From NCBI GenBank assembly GCA_944383765.1, contig CALWQT010000015.1, positions 1 to 64,000 of the forward strand: DNA of 64,000 bases, read 5' to 3'. Each line of letters begins with the position of its first letter. Position 1 is the first letter of the stretch. The notes beneath the pieces were generated by a model that was not told the origin of the DNA, did no database searches, and was given only the letters and a program-made list of their open reading frames with translations. A program made the translations under genes and the position numbers. Below, in pieces: positions 1 through 8,898 of this stretch. The DNA is from an uncultured Lachnospiraceae bacterium (GTDB lineage Bacteria; Bacillota; Clostridia; Lachnospirales; Lachnospiraceae).

Positions 1-70
<70 letters not shown>

Positions 71-265
71 ATTTTGAATCCGGTTCAAAACTATTAGCTT
101 GGCTAATTATTAAACCTTCATTTACTTGGTTTCGTTCTGAATTCTCTTCGAACCCAAGGTCCAAACCAGACCTTTGTTCTTAGAATTTTCAGGGTTTTAC
201 ATACTGTTTAATCTTCAATTATCAAGGTTCTTGTTCTTCGTTGTCGCTTCAGCAGCAACTCTCTT

Positions 266-294
266 ATCTTATCACAAACAGTTCGCTTTGTCAA
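266..294 (-). promoter_or_regulatory. rRNA promoter P2 (downstream)
   Basis: A second minus-strand promoter: -35 TTGACA (289-294), 17-base spacer and -10 TAAGAT (266-271). The same A/T tract, TTAAAAAAGTTG, sits directly upstream of the -35, so P1 and P2 look like copies of one module. Tandem promoters are usual for rRNA operons. Confidence 0.85.
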
Positions 295-358
295 CAACTT
301 TTTTAACTTTTTTGTTTTCCCGTTTTTCGTTTTTTCCTGTTCCCAACGGGCGAAGATT

Positions 359-387
359 ATAATAACAAAACCTTCCACAAATGTCAA
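359..387 (-). promoter_or_regulatory. rRNA promoter P1 (upstream)
   Basis: On the minus strand there is a perfect -35 TTGACA (382-387), a 17-base spacer and -10 TATTAT (359-364). It is preceded by an A/T tract, TTTAAAAAAGTTG, that resembles an UP element. The strength and position before the 16S gene fit a sigma-A rRNA promoter. Confidence 0.85.
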
Positions 388-416
388 CAACTTTTTTAAA
401 CTTTTTTATTTTTTAC

Positions 417-456
417 AAAAAGCGCCGGATTTTCCTTTACGGTTCCGACGCTTTCT
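417..456 (-). terminator. Rho-independent terminator after the histidine kinase gene
   Basis: On the minus strand AAAGCGTCGGA pairs with TCCGGCGCTTT (one G-U pair) around a loop of about 14 bases, followed by a T-rich run. It ends the two-component operon before the rRNA promoters. Confidence 0.8.
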
Positions 457-469
457 CCACTTTTTCCTC

Positions 470-2005
470 TTATCTCTTATCCGTCACAATTCCATTTTCT
501 TTCTGGGCTTTTTCCAAAGTAAACCAAAATTCCACACCATCCTTTACATTTTGAGCTCCATATTCCTGGTGATGAGAATCCATAATTGCTTTTACAATGG
601 ATAACCCAATGCCGCTTCCCCCATATTCTCTGGTACGCGCCTTGTCTACCTTATAAAATTTAGTCCATAATTTCGGCAAATCTTCGTCCGGTATCCACTC
701 TCCTGTATTAAATACGACCACTTTGACCCGCTCCGCTTCTTCTTTCATGTAGATATTGATTTTGCGCTCCCCGGACAAATGATTCAGCGCATTGCTCAGA
801 TAATTGGTGATAACCTCTTCCACCTTAAATTCGTCGGCCAGTACCATCACTTCATGCTGTGGTTCAAAATTTACCTGTGCTTCTTTTTGCTGGAACAGAA
901 TGGAGGAAGAAGATAAGATTCCCTCTATAACTGCCGTAAGATCAAAAGTTTCCTTTACCGCTTCATCATTGCCAAATTCCAGGGCAGTAAGATTCAGAAG
1001 CTGTTTGACCATGCGATTCATCTTTGTCGCCTCATCCACGATTACACCGCAATAATAATCCCGGCTTTCTCCATCTTCACACATTCCTTCACTGAGACCT
1101 TCTGCATAGCCCTGTATCAAGGCGATCGGCGTTTTCAGTTCATGGGACACATTGGCAATGAACTCTTTCCTCATTTCATCAATCTGTATTTTTTCATTGA
1201 TATCCTTCTGAAGCTGTTTATTTGCCTCCTGCAATTCCCCAATGGTTTCTTTCAATTTATCCGACAGGGCATTCATGTTTTTCCCGAGAATCCCCACCTC
1301 ATCCTGCTGCTGCCCTTCATATTTTACATCAAAATTCAGATGTCCCATCTCTTCAGACAGCTTTGCCAGTCCCATGATGGGAGAAGTGATTTTTCTGGTG
1401 ATCACATAGATCACCAAACTGCCCACTATCATTGCCACAATACCTACAATAGCCAGGAATCGATTGGAGAGGTTTACACTATCCCAAACACTGGAAAGGG
1501 GAGTGGACATAATAAACAATGTGGTATTATCCGAGAAAAACCCCCACGCCTCCAGATCCGCTGTTCTCTCCACAGGATTATACGTTCTCTGGACAATATA
1601 GTTCTGATGCTTTCGTACCAGCTCAGATGGGCCCCCTGTCCTGCCAAATACATATCCTTGTACTCTGCGGGCAAGAAACTGCTGGTCTCTTGCCGATGAC
1701 ACTGCTGTTTTTCCAGTCACACTGTCCACCAGAACAATCGTGGTATTATACTGTTCTCCCAGATCTTTTAACAGTTTAGAAAGTTCATCTGCATCGCTGT
1801 CTTCCGAATAGGGCTCCATTTCTGAAAGAGGTTCTTCCTGCAGCATCTGATCAATCTTAGTATAACCTTCTTCCAGTATCTTTATCTTATCCTGGATATA
1901 ATAATCCTCCAGGAGCCAGTTGTTGATTGCCCAGATTGCCAGAAGGATCAGGGCAGTCAGTCCGATAAAAGCGACCGTGAGCCTGGTTTGTATGGAATGT
2001 TTCAT
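470..2005 (-). CDS. Sensor histidine kinase of a two-component system
   Basis: A 511-residue membrane sensor kinase. A membrane segment lies at about residues 9-30, then an extracytoplasmic sensor region, a second membrane segment at about 182-204, a HAMP linker (about 205-257) and the dimerisation/phosphoacceptor helix with SHELKTP, whose His288 is the probable phosphorylation site. The ATPase domain shows the N box (NYLSNALNHL), the G1 box around FNTGEWIPDEDL and the G2 box GGSGIGLSI. The start overlaps the response regulator stop by four bases, so the pair is translationally coupled. The signal sensed is not evident; the family includes envelope-stress and antibiotic-response kinases. Confidence 0.93.
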   Translation of the reverse strand: MKHSIQTRLTVAFIGLTALILLAIWAINNWLLEDYYIQDKIKILEEGYTKIDQMLQEEPLSEMEPYSEDSDADELSKLLKDLGEQYNTTIVLVDSVTGKTAVSSARDQQFLARRVQGYVFGRTGGPSELVRKHQNYIVQRTYNPVERTADLEAWGFFSDNTTLFIMSTPLSSVWDSVNLSNRFLAIVGIVAMIVGSLVIYVITRKITSPIMGLAKLSEEMGHLNFDVKYEGQQQDEVGILGKNMNALSDKLKETIGELQEANKQLQKDINEKIQIDEMRKEFIANVSHELKTPIALIQGYAEGLSEGMCEDGESRDYYCGVIVDEATKMNRMVKQLLNLTALEFGNDEAVKETFDLTAVIEGILSSSSILFQQKEAQVNFEPQHEVMVLADEFKVEEVITNYLSNALNHLSGERKINIYMKEEAERVKVVVFNTGEWIPDEDLPKLWTKFYKVDKARTREYGGSGIGLSIVKAIMDSHHQEYGAQNVKDGVEFWFTLEKAQKENGIVTDKR

Positions 2006-2679
2006 TCTCCAACCTCAAATTTATATCCCATGCCCCATATTGTTTTAATATAATCTCCTTTTTCCCCCAGTTTACTGCGGAGCTTCTTTACATGGGTATC
2101 TATGGTTCTGGCATCACCAAAATAATCGTAGTTCCATACATTATTCAGTATTTTTTCCCTGGAAAGCGCAATTCCCTGATTGTCAATAAAATAACTGAGC
2201 AGTTCAAATTCTTTATAACTGAGTTCCACAGGCGTCCCATCTATTGTCACCTGATGAGCCACTTTATCCATCATGATACCGCCTACTTCTGTAACATCAG
2301 ATGTTGTTTTATTGCTCCTTCTTAAAATAGCTTCCACACGGGCAACCAGAATCTTGGGGCTAAACGGTTTTGATATATATTCATCCACTCCTAAATTGAA
2401 TCCCTGCAATTCATCCCGTTCTTCCCCTCTGGCTGTCAGCATGATAATGGGGACCTGGGAATATTTCCGGATCGTTTTCACCACTTCCCAGCCATCCATT
2501 TTAGGCATCATCACATCTAGCAAAAGCAGAGAAATGTCTTTCTCAGCGAAAAACAGATCTACTGCCTCCTCCCCATCGCCTGCCTCTATAACTGAAAATC
2601 CTTTCACTGACAAAAAATCTTTTACCAGTTTTCTCATCCTGGCTTCATCATCTACTACCAATATTTTTAATTGTTCCAT
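2002..2679 (-). CDS. OmpR/PhoB-family response regulator
   Basis: A 225-residue regulator with an N-terminal receiver domain (acidic pair near residues 10-11, phosphoacceptor Asp55 in LLLLDVMMP, Thr82, Lys104) and a C-terminal winged-helix DNA-binding domain ending at GMGYKFEVGE. The start is placed at the ATG preceded by AGGAGGCCGATAT, ten codons inside the longest reading frame, because that ATG has the ribosome binding site and begins the conserved fold. It is the first gene of the operon with the kinase downstream. Its target genes cannot be told from this window. Confidence 0.95.
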   Translation of the reverse strand: MEQLKILVVDDEARMRKLVKDFLSVKGFSVIEAGDGEEAVDLFFAEKDISLLLLDVMMPKMDGWEVVKTIRKYSQVPIIMLTARGEERDELQGFNLGVDEYISKPFSPKILVARVEAILRRSNKTTSDVTEVGGIMMDKVAHQVTIDGTPVELSYKEFELLSYFIDNQGIALSREKILNNVWNYDYFGDARTIDTHVKKLRSKLGEKGDYIKTIWGMGYKFEVGE

Positions 2680-2760
2680 ATATCGGCCTCCTGTTCTATC
2701 TAATCGCATTTTAGCAGATAATTTCCCACATTTCTACGATTTCACAGGATTTTCACATAC

Positions 2761-3294
2761 TCACATCTCCACCCCATAAACTTCCCTGTAGATTTCCTTT
2801 TTATACGGGAGGAAAGCCTGCTCCTCTATCGTTTGGCCCAGGGACATCACCCATAACCTGCACGGTTCATCTTCCGGTTTCAAGGGCATCTGCTCATAGG
2901 GGAATGTATTGACCTTAAATCCAAGTCTTTCATAAAATCCTGCACGGCGGCCTGTCATCGGATCTGCTTCCGTTATGGGTTCAATTTCCAAAAAAACCAT
3001 TTTTCCAAGATTCCTCGCCTCCTGCACGCACTCTTCCACCAGCTGCTTTCCATATCCTTTTCCACGGCAGACTGCGCTGGTAGCTAAATGCTCCAGAAAC
3101 ATACAGCCAGACAACACCCAGTAACCCAAAAATGCCACAATCTTTCCCTCATCTTCTTTGATTCTCACATAATAACATGGGTTTTCCAGCACTGCTTTCT
3201 GGTCTTCTTTTTTGCGTCTCTCCACAGGCGGAAACGCTTCTTCATAGATTTCGTAAATTTCCTCAAATCGTGTTTCTGGATATTTCAGCAGCAT
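2761..3294 (-). CDS. GNAT-family N-acetyltransferase
   Basis: A protein of about 177 residues with the GNAT acetyl-CoA binding signature: a beta strand (MFLEHLATS) followed by VCRGKGYGKQLVEECVQEA, where the R/Q-x-x-G-x-G/A pyrophosphate loop appears as RGKGYG. The later GFYERLGFKV is the typical motif B end. The start is taken at the ATG preceded by GGAGAG rather than the longer frame, which has no ribosome binding site. Its acceptor substrate is unknown. It lies upstream of the two-component operon, on the same strand. Confidence 0.88.
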   Translation of the reverse strand: MLLKYPETRFEEIYEIYEEAFPPVERRKKEDQKAVLENPCYYVRIKEDEGKIVAFLGYWVLSGCMFLEHLATSAVCRGKGYGKQLVEECVQEARNLGKMVFLEIEPITEADPMTGRRAGFYERLGFKVNTFPYEQMPLKPEDEPCRLWVMSLGQTIEEQAFLPYKKEIYREVYGVEM

Positions 3295-3403
3295 ATATTC
3301 TCTCCTTTTCCCGTTCTTTGTACTGCCATTATAGCATTCCTCCATGCCTGCTGCCAAGTTTTCTCTCCCTGTCAGTAAAAATACCGGAGAAACATACCCT
3401 GAT

Positions 3404-3444
3404 AAAAAGCAGGCAGAAGACCTCCTGTCTTCCGCCTGCTTTTA
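3404..3444 (-). terminator. Rho-independent terminator after aspS
   Basis: On the minus strand AAGCAGGCGGAAGAC pairs with GTCTTCTGCCTGCTT around a five-base loop and is followed by a run of T. It lies just after the aspS stop codon. Confidence 0.9.
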
Positions 3445-3471
3445 GACTGAACTCTTTATTTTGTTATCTTT

Positions 3472-5262
3472 TTAATCCTGATCCGCTACGATCCCGATTC
3501 CCAATTCTTCCAACTGTTTTTCATCCACTGGAGATGGTGCCTCTGTCATCAGGCAGGATGCATCTTTTACTTTCGGGAAGGCAATCACATCACGGATGCT
3601 GTCTGCTCCCACCATAAGCATGACCATACGGTCCAGGCCATAAGCCAGGCCGGCATGAGGAGGTACACCATATTTAAATGCATCCAGAAGGAAGCCAAAC
3701 TGTTCCTGTGCCTTTTCCTTTGTAAATCCAAGGACTTCAAACATCTTAGACTGAATATCTCCCTGATGGATACGGACAGAACCGCCTCCCATCTCCGTTC
3801 CATTCAGCACGATATCATAAGCTTTTGCACGCACAGCTCCCGGATCCGTATCAATAAGAGCCAGATCCTCTTCCATAGGCATGGTAAATGGATGGTGCAT
3901 GGCTACATATCTGTCTTCTTCCTCTGAATACTCTAACAGCGGGAACTCTGTCACCCACAGGAATCTGAAATCATCTTTCTTCAGCAGATCCAGCTGTTTT
4001 GCAATTTCCAGACGGAGAGCTCCCAGTACATCAAACACCACTTTATCTTTATCAGCAGCAAACAAAAGAAGATCTCCCGGCTTTCCTTCCATGGCCTCTA
4101 CCAATGCCTTCAGTTCTTCTTCTGTCATAAACTTTGCAAAGGAAGATTTATAGGAACCATCTTCCTGTACGGCCAGATAGGCCAGGCCTTTGGCTCCATA
4201 GCCTTTTGCAAATTCTACCAGAGCATCTATTTTTTTCCTTGGCATATGGCCCTGTCCTTCTGCATTGATGCCACGGACGGAACCTCCATTCTCCAATGCT
4301 CCTTTAAATACAGCAAATTCCGTATGTTTCACCACATCTGACACATTGTGAAGCTCCATACCAAAGCGAAGGTCCGGTTTATCGGAACCAAAACGTTCCA
4401 TAGCTTCCTTCCAGGTCATTCTCTGAAGAGGAAGCTGAAGATCGTAATCACAGATTTCCTTAAACAGCTTCTTCAGCAGCCTTTCATTTACATCCAGAAC
4501 ATCATCTACGTCCACAAAGGAAAGTTCCATATCAATCTGGGTAAATTCCGGCTGACGGTCAGCTCTCAGATCCTCATCTCGGTAGCATCTGGCGATCTGG
4601 AAGTAACGGTCATATCCAGAACACATAAGCAGCTGCTTAAACAGCTGAGGAGACTGGGGAAGGGCATAGAAAGAGCCAGGATGCACACGGCTTGGCACCA
4701 GATAATCCCTTGCTCCCTCCGGTGTACTCTTGATCAGAGTCGGAGTCTCAATCTCCAGGAATCCTTCCTCCGCCAGGAATGCCCTGGTAAGAGTTGTTAC
4801 CCGGCTTCTCACCATCATATTTCTCTGGATATCCGGTCTCCTCAGATCCAGATAACGGTATTTCAGACGGAGTTCTTCTTTCGTCTTACTGTTCTCCTCA
4901 ATAGGGAAGGGCGGCGTTTCAGATTCTGAAAGGATACGAAGGGATTTTGCCCTTACTTCGATTGCTCCTGTAGCCAGATTCTCATTCACTGCTCCGGAAC
5001 GGGCCTCCACATTTCCTTCCACAGCGATCACAAATTCGCTTCTCAGCTTTTCGGCTTTTTCAAAAGCTTCCTTTCCGCAGTCTGTTTCCTCAAAAATCAG
5101 CTGAAGGATACCAGAACGGTCCCTGAGATCTACGAAAATGATTCCTCCCTTATTTCTCTGTTTCTGAACCCAGCCCATTACCGTAACGGTCTCTCCGATA
5201 TTGGCTGTAGTAAGTTCTGCACATCTATGGGTCCTTTTCAGACCCGCCATTGACTCTGCCAT
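3472..5262 (-). CDS. aspS: Aspartyl-tRNA synthetase
   Basis: A 596-residue class II synthetase that charges tRNA-Asp in the cytoplasm. An N-terminal OB-fold anticodon-binding domain (about 1-110) is followed by the catalytic core with motif 2 (RCYRDEDLRADRQPEFTQ), the bacterial GAD insertion (about 290-420) and motif 3 (GLAYGLDRMVML). The length is normal for the bacterial type. AAGGAGAACAA precedes the ATG. hisS lies upstream with a 24-base gap, so the two synthetase genes form an operon. I cannot tell whether it is the discriminating or non-discriminating (Asp/Asn) form. Confidence 0.98.
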   Translation of the reverse strand: MAESMAGLKRTHRCAELTTANIGETVTVMGWVQKQRNKGGIIFVDLRDRSGILQLIFEETDCGKEAFEKAEKLRSEFVIAVEGNVEARSGAVNENLATGAIEVRAKSLRILSESETPPFPIEENSKTKEELRLKYRYLDLRRPDIQRNMMVRSRVTTLTRAFLAEEGFLEIETPTLIKSTPEGARDYLVPSRVHPGSFYALPQSPQLFKQLLMCSGYDRYFQIARCYRDEDLRADRQPEFTQIDMELSFVDVDDVLDVNERLLKKLFKEICDYDLQLPLQRMTWKEAMERFGSDKPDLRFGMELHNVSDVVKHTEFAVFKGALENGGSVRGINAEGQGHMPRKKIDALVEFAKGYGAKGLAYLAVQEDGSYKSSFAKFMTEEELKALVEAMEGKPGDLLLFAADKDKVVFDVLGALRLEIAKQLDLLKKDDFRFLWVTEFPLLEYSEEEDRYVAMHHPFTMPMEEDLALIDTDPGAVRAKAYDIVLNGTEMGGGSVRIHQGDIQSKMFEVLGFTKEKAQEQFGFLLDAFKYGVPPHAGLAYGLDRMVMLMVGADSIRDVIAFPKVKDASCLMTEAPSPVDEKQLEELGIGIVADQD

Positions 5263-5286
5263 TTGTTCTCCTTTCTCTGCTCCGGA

Positions 5287-6552
5287 TCAGTTTTTCAGAG
5301 CATCTCTATAAAATTCCTTAAATTCCGTATAGCCTTCCTTCTGAAGCTGCTCTTTCTGGAACTTTTTATTCTTATTCATCTGTGCTACCAGGATCTGCTC
5401 TCCTGCCATACGCTCTTTGGTTGCTTCCCTGATCACCTGGCTCAGGCGGACACTGTCCATCCCCTTTTCAAACAGATAAGCCTTTTTCCCGGAAGCTGCC
5501 GGAACCGTAAATCCGGAATCTACCAGAATCGTAACAATACGCTCAAATCCAATGGAAAATCCACAGGCCGGCGTTTCCATACCGGTGAATTTTCCGATCA
5601 TCTTATCATAACGGCCGCCGCCTGCCACAGAACCGCCAAAACCTTCCATGGAAACTTCAAAAATGGTACCGGTATAATAGCCCATTCCTCTTACCAGAGT
5701 AGGGTCAAAGACCAGTTCAAATTCTGCCGTTGCTACTTCGCTGACTGTATCCATGATGGCAGCCAGATTTTCTGCCTTTCCTTCCGGCAGGATTCCTTCC
5801 AGTGCCTGTCCCAGTTCCCGGACACCAGCTGCATCATTTTGAATGGAATTCAGAATACCTGTATATTTCTTTACTGCATCTTCCCCGTATCCGCACTCTT
5901 TTAATTCGCATTCCACGCCTTCCATACCAATCTTGTCCATCTTGTCCAGGGTGATGAACACCTGATCCATGGAATCTTCTGGAAATCCTGCATACAATGC
6001 CATTGCTCTGAGAATCTCTCTGTCATTTATCCGGACAGAAAATTTCTTTCCAGGGCAGATTCTTCCCAATGCAGTGGTCGTAGCCAGAATCAGTTCAATT
6101 TCCGCCAAATTGGTGGCATCGCCCAGAATATCAATGTCACACTGCACAAACTGACGGAACCGCCCTTTCTGAGGACGGTCAGCCCGCCACACGCTTCCCA
6201 CCTGAAGCGCCTTAAACGGATTCGGCAAATTCGCTGCATTATTAGCATAATATCTGGAAAGAGGAAGTGTCAGATCATAACGAAGGCCGCTGTCTGTCAG
6301 GTCGGCTTCCGTCTCTGCTGTATCCAGTTTCAGTTTCTCTCCTCTTTTTAAAATCTTAAAGATCAGTTTTTCATTATCTCCGCCCTGCTTACTGGTCAGA
6401 TTTTCAATATGCTCTACACATGGGGTTTCAATGGAAGTAAATCCAAAACTTCTGTAGGTATCTTTGATCTGATTCAGTACATAATCCCGAATCTGCATCT
6501 CTGCCGGCAGAATATCTCTCATGCCGGTGACCGGCTTTTTTTTCAATGCCAT
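5287..6552 (-). CDS. hisS: Histidyl-tRNA synthetase
   Basis: A 421-residue class II synthetase. It has the expected N-terminus (GMRDILPAE), motif 2 (VWRADRPQKGRFRQF), the histidine-binding motif (LVRGMGYYTGTIFEV) with GGGRYDKMIG, and a C-terminal anticodon-binding domain. The start is placed at the ATG behind GGAGAA; a longer frame that runs into the upstream kinase gene lacks a ribosome binding site and adds residues with no match to the family. It is co-transcribed with aspS. No T-box leader is visible in the short upstream gap. Confidence 0.97.
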   Translation of the reverse strand: MALKKKPVTGMRDILPAEMQIRDYVLNQIKDTYRSFGFTSIETPCVEHIENLTSKQGGDNEKLIFKILKRGEKLKLDTAETEADLTDSGLRYDLTLPLSRYYANNAANLPNPFKALQVGSVWRADRPQKGRFRQFVQCDIDILGDATNLAEIELILATTTALGRICPGKKFSVRINDREILRAMALYAGFPEDSMDQVFITLDKMDKIGMEGVECELKECGYGEDAVKKYTGILNSIQNDAAGVRELGQALEGILPEGKAENLAAIMDTVSEVATAEFELVFDPTLVRGMGYYTGTIFEVSMEGFGGSVAGGGRYDKMIGKFTGMETPACGFSIGFERIVTILVDSGFTVPAASGKKAYLFEKGMDSVRLSQVIREATKERMAGEQILVAQMNKNKKFQKEQLQKEGYTEFKEFYRDALKN

Positions 6553-6656
6553 AGTTTCTCCATTCTCCTGTATGATTTCAATCCTTTTATTCTTAATCTC
6601 TTCTATTTTACCTTTCCTATACGAATTTGCAAGTGTTTTTTTCCAGGCAGGTGCAG

Positions 6657-7607
6657 TCACTCATTTCCCATTTTAGCGAACTTTTCCCGGGCCAGCCTGA
6701 TACCGGCCTGTGCCGGTGTTTCCCCTAATGTTATGCAGACCGTATTTTTACATCTTGTCATTTCTCTGAATTGTTTCTGAAATTCAGTCATATAAAAATC
6801 ACTCTTAAAAATACTGCCGGAAGTCACCAGATCCATGGTTCCTTCTTTTTCCATCTCCATCTTCCTGTATAGAGTCCCGGCCATTGCAGCTGTTTCTCCT
6901 GCCGCCGACCTCAATATATGCTGGCACAAAGGCTCCCCCGCTTCCGCTGACTGGCAGATAATCTTCGCACAGGCTGCCACCTGTCCATGGCCCAGTTCCG
7001 AAAGACGGTACGGGATCTCTTTCTCCTGTTCCATTCCATAGAAAACTTTCAATTTTTCAAATACCGGACTTTCCCCTGTCTGACCATCACAGAAACGGAC
7101 CCACGCTTCCAGACCCTGTCTGCCAATCCAGTAACCGGAGCCCTGATCGCTCAGCAAACTTCCCCATCCTCCGCAGCGGCAGGCTCTTCCCTCTCTGTCA
7201 AATCCAAATGCCACCGAACCAGTACCGGAAATCACACAGATTCCCGGAAATTTTGCCACAGATAAAAACACCAGCTCCGCATCATTACAGATAAAAGTCT
7301 TTGCCAAAGGGATTCCGGCCTGTCTTACCATCTGATGATAAATTCCCATATCTTCTTCCGTATCGCAGCCGGAAACTCCTATCACGATTCCTTTGATCTC
7401 TTCCTGCCTGATTTCCTTTTCCTTAAAAATCTTTTCCATCCCCTGTTTCAGCTGACCGGCAGCTGCAGCCATACCAATATTTTTATAATTTGTACTTCCA
7501 CAGAAAAAACTCTGCTTTTCTCCTTGCTCCTGCTCAAGCAGGCATATCTCTGTCTTAGTCCCTCCTCCATCAACAGAAATCAGATAGTTTTTCTCATTTC
7601 TTTTCAT
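6657..7607 (-). CDS. BadF/BadG-type ATPase, probable N-acetylglucosamine kinase
   Basis: A 316-residue sugar-kinase-like protein of the ASKHA fold. It shows the phosphate 1 motif (SVDGGGTKTE, start of protein), the phosphate 2 region (ICVISGTGSVAFGF) and the CGGWGSLLSDQGSGYWIG motif typical of the N-acetylglucosamine kinase branch. It lacks the cysteines that bind an iron-sulfur cluster in dehydratase activators, so a kinase role is favoured. It probably phosphorylates an amino sugar scavenged from the medium or cell wall; the substrate is inferred. It lies about 100 bases upstream of hisS and diverges from the MFS gene. Confidence 0.85.
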   Translation of the reverse strand: MKRNEKNYLISVDGGGTKTEICLLEQEQGEKQSFFCGSTNYKNIGMAAAAGQLKQGMEKIFKEKEIRQEEIKGIVIGVSGCDTEEDMGIYHQMVRQAGIPLAKTFICNDAELVFLSVAKFPGICVISGTGSVAFGFDREGRACRCGGWGSLLSDQGSGYWIGRQGLEAWVRFCDGQTGESPVFEKLKVFYGMEQEKEIPYRLSELGHGQVAACAKIICQSAEAGEPLCQHILRSAAGETAAMAGTLYRKMEMEKEGTMDLVTSGSIFKSDFYMTEFQKQFREMTRCKNTVCITLGETPAQAGIRLAREKFAKMGNE

Positions 7608-7683
7608 TTTTTCTCTCCATCTATTTATTTCTTTTCTATTTTCTTATATTATAGTAAAAAATTCTTTTATCCGGGAGGTTTTT

Positions 7684-8850
7684 ATGATCCATCTGCTTCT
7701 TGCCATCATCTATCTTTCCTTTATCAGCCTGGGACTTCCCGACTCTCTGCTTGGCTCAGCCTGGCCCAGTATTTATCCCGGCCTGAATGTGCCCATGTCC
7801 TGGGCCGGTATCATATCTATGATCATTACAGGCTGTACCATTCTCTCCAGTCTGTTCAGCGACCGCCTGGTACGAAAACTGGGAACCGGACCGCTCACTG
7901 CGGTCAGCGTCGCTATCACAGCAGGCGCTCTGTTTGGCTTTTCCATCTCCCACTCATTCCTGGCCCTGTGCCTGTGGGCAGTGCCTTATGGTCTGGGAGC
8001 CGGTTCTGTAGACGCAGCCCTGAACAACTTTGTCGCTCTCCATTACAAAGCTGCTCATATGAACTGGCTCCACTGCTTCTGGGGGATCGGCGCCACCCTT
8101 GGGCCTTCTATCATGGGCTTATGCCTGACCAGAGGCTACGGCTGGCATACCGGATATCGGACGATTTCCCTGCTGCAGATTGTGCTTACAGGACTCCTGT
8201 TCGTTTCTCTTCCCCTCTGGAAACAGAAAAGCGGGACTACAGGCTCTGAATCCAGCCTTCCTGTTCCTCTCACCCTAAAACAAATGTTTTCTCTCTCCGG
8301 TGCGAAACAGATTCTGGTAGCTTTCTTCTGCTACTGCGCCTTGGAACAGACTACCGGGCTATGGGGCAGCAGTTATATGGTGGTAGCCAAAGGAATTTCC
8401 ACCGAAAAAGCCGCTTCTCTGGCCGCTTTATTTTATCTTGGCATCACTGCCGGAAGGTTCGCCAGCGGTTTCCTGGTCATGCTTCTGCCTACCAGACAGA
8501 CAATCCGTCTGGGACAGTTCCTGGCTGCTTCCGGAGCCATCCTCCTCCTGATTTCTCATGACCAGGCCTCTCTTTGTGCCGGCTTCCTGCTTGCAGGAGC
8601 AGGCTGTGCCCCTATTTATCCAGGACTTCTCCATCAGACACCGGAACGCTTTGGTCATCAGGCATCCCAGTCCATGATGGGGCTCCAGATGGCTGCCGCA
8701 TACCTGGGAAGCACCCTGGCTCCGCCTCTGGCAGGAATGATAACCGACCATGTCAACATCCATTTCTACCCGTTATTCCAGTTATTTTTTATCATTGTTC
8801 TGGTTATTATGGTAGAAACATGCAGACCATCAAAAAAGAGGCCGTTCTGA
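7684..8850 (+). CDS. Major facilitator superfamily transporter
   Basis: A 388-residue membrane protein with twelve predicted hydrophobic segments, one of few plus-strand genes here. The short loop after the second helix (SDRLVRKLGTGPLT) fits the MFS signature, and the residues around LDAALNNFV-like text (here SVDAALNNF) resemble the FucP/GlcP-type sugar branch. The start follows GGGAGGTTTTT. Residues near the stop codon also form a GC-rich hairpin that could limit read-through. The substrate is unknown; sugars or an exported product are both possible. Confidence 0.88.
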   Translation: MIHLLLAIIYLSFISLGLPDSLLGSAWPSIYPGLNVPMSWAGIISMIITGCTILSSLFSDRLVRKLGTGPLTAVSVAITAGALFGFSISHSFLALCLWAVPYGLGAGSVDAALNNFVALHYKAAHMNWLHCFWGIGATLGPSIMGLCLTRGYGWHTGYRTISLLQIVLTGLLFVSLPLWKQKSGTTGSESSLPVPLTLKQMFSLSGAKQILVAFFCYCALEQTTGLWGSSYMVVAKGISTEKAASLAALFYLGITAGRFASGFLVMLLPTRQTIRLGQFLAASGAILLLISHDQASLCAGFLLAGAGCAPIYPGLLHQTPERFGHQASQSMMGLQMAAAYLGSTLAPPLAGMITDHVNIHFYPLFQLFFIIVLVIMVETCRPSKKRPF

Positions 8851-8877
8851 CAGACCGGCCTCCACTGTTTTCTGACT
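8838..8877 (+). terminator. Possible terminator or attenuating hairpin at the MFS stop
   Basis: GAGGCCG pairs with CGGCCTC around an 11-base loop that includes the MFS stop codon, followed by the moderately T-rich CACTGTTTTCTGACTTT. It is a weak terminator; the hydrolase gene downstream may still be reached by read-through. Confidence 0.45.
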
Positions 8878-8898
8878 TTCACATAAGGAGAATCTTAT

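Larger units (their letters stand above)
71..416 (-). promoter_or_regulatory. rRNA operon leader region
   Basis: No protein gene is seen between the 16S start and the histidine kinase terminator. The stretch carries two promoters (separate entries) and a long leader of roughly 190 bases. In the leader, the segment at 140-180 can fold into short hairpins around GGTCTGGTTTGGACC, and a boxA-like GAACCTTGATAATTGAAG lies near 210-230 on the minus strand. The leader probably serves antitermination and RNase III processing, as in other Firmicutes; the exact elements are inferred. Confidence 0.7.

Noticed and set aside
6553..6656. T-box leader of hisS-aspS
   Set aside because: The gap of about 100 bases has no specifier hairpin or T-box sequence that I can recognise.
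6657..7607. A second dehydratase activator (same ASKHA fold)
   Set aside because: It lacks the two cluster cysteines and has the GGWGSLLSDQGSG motif of the amino-sugar kinase branch.
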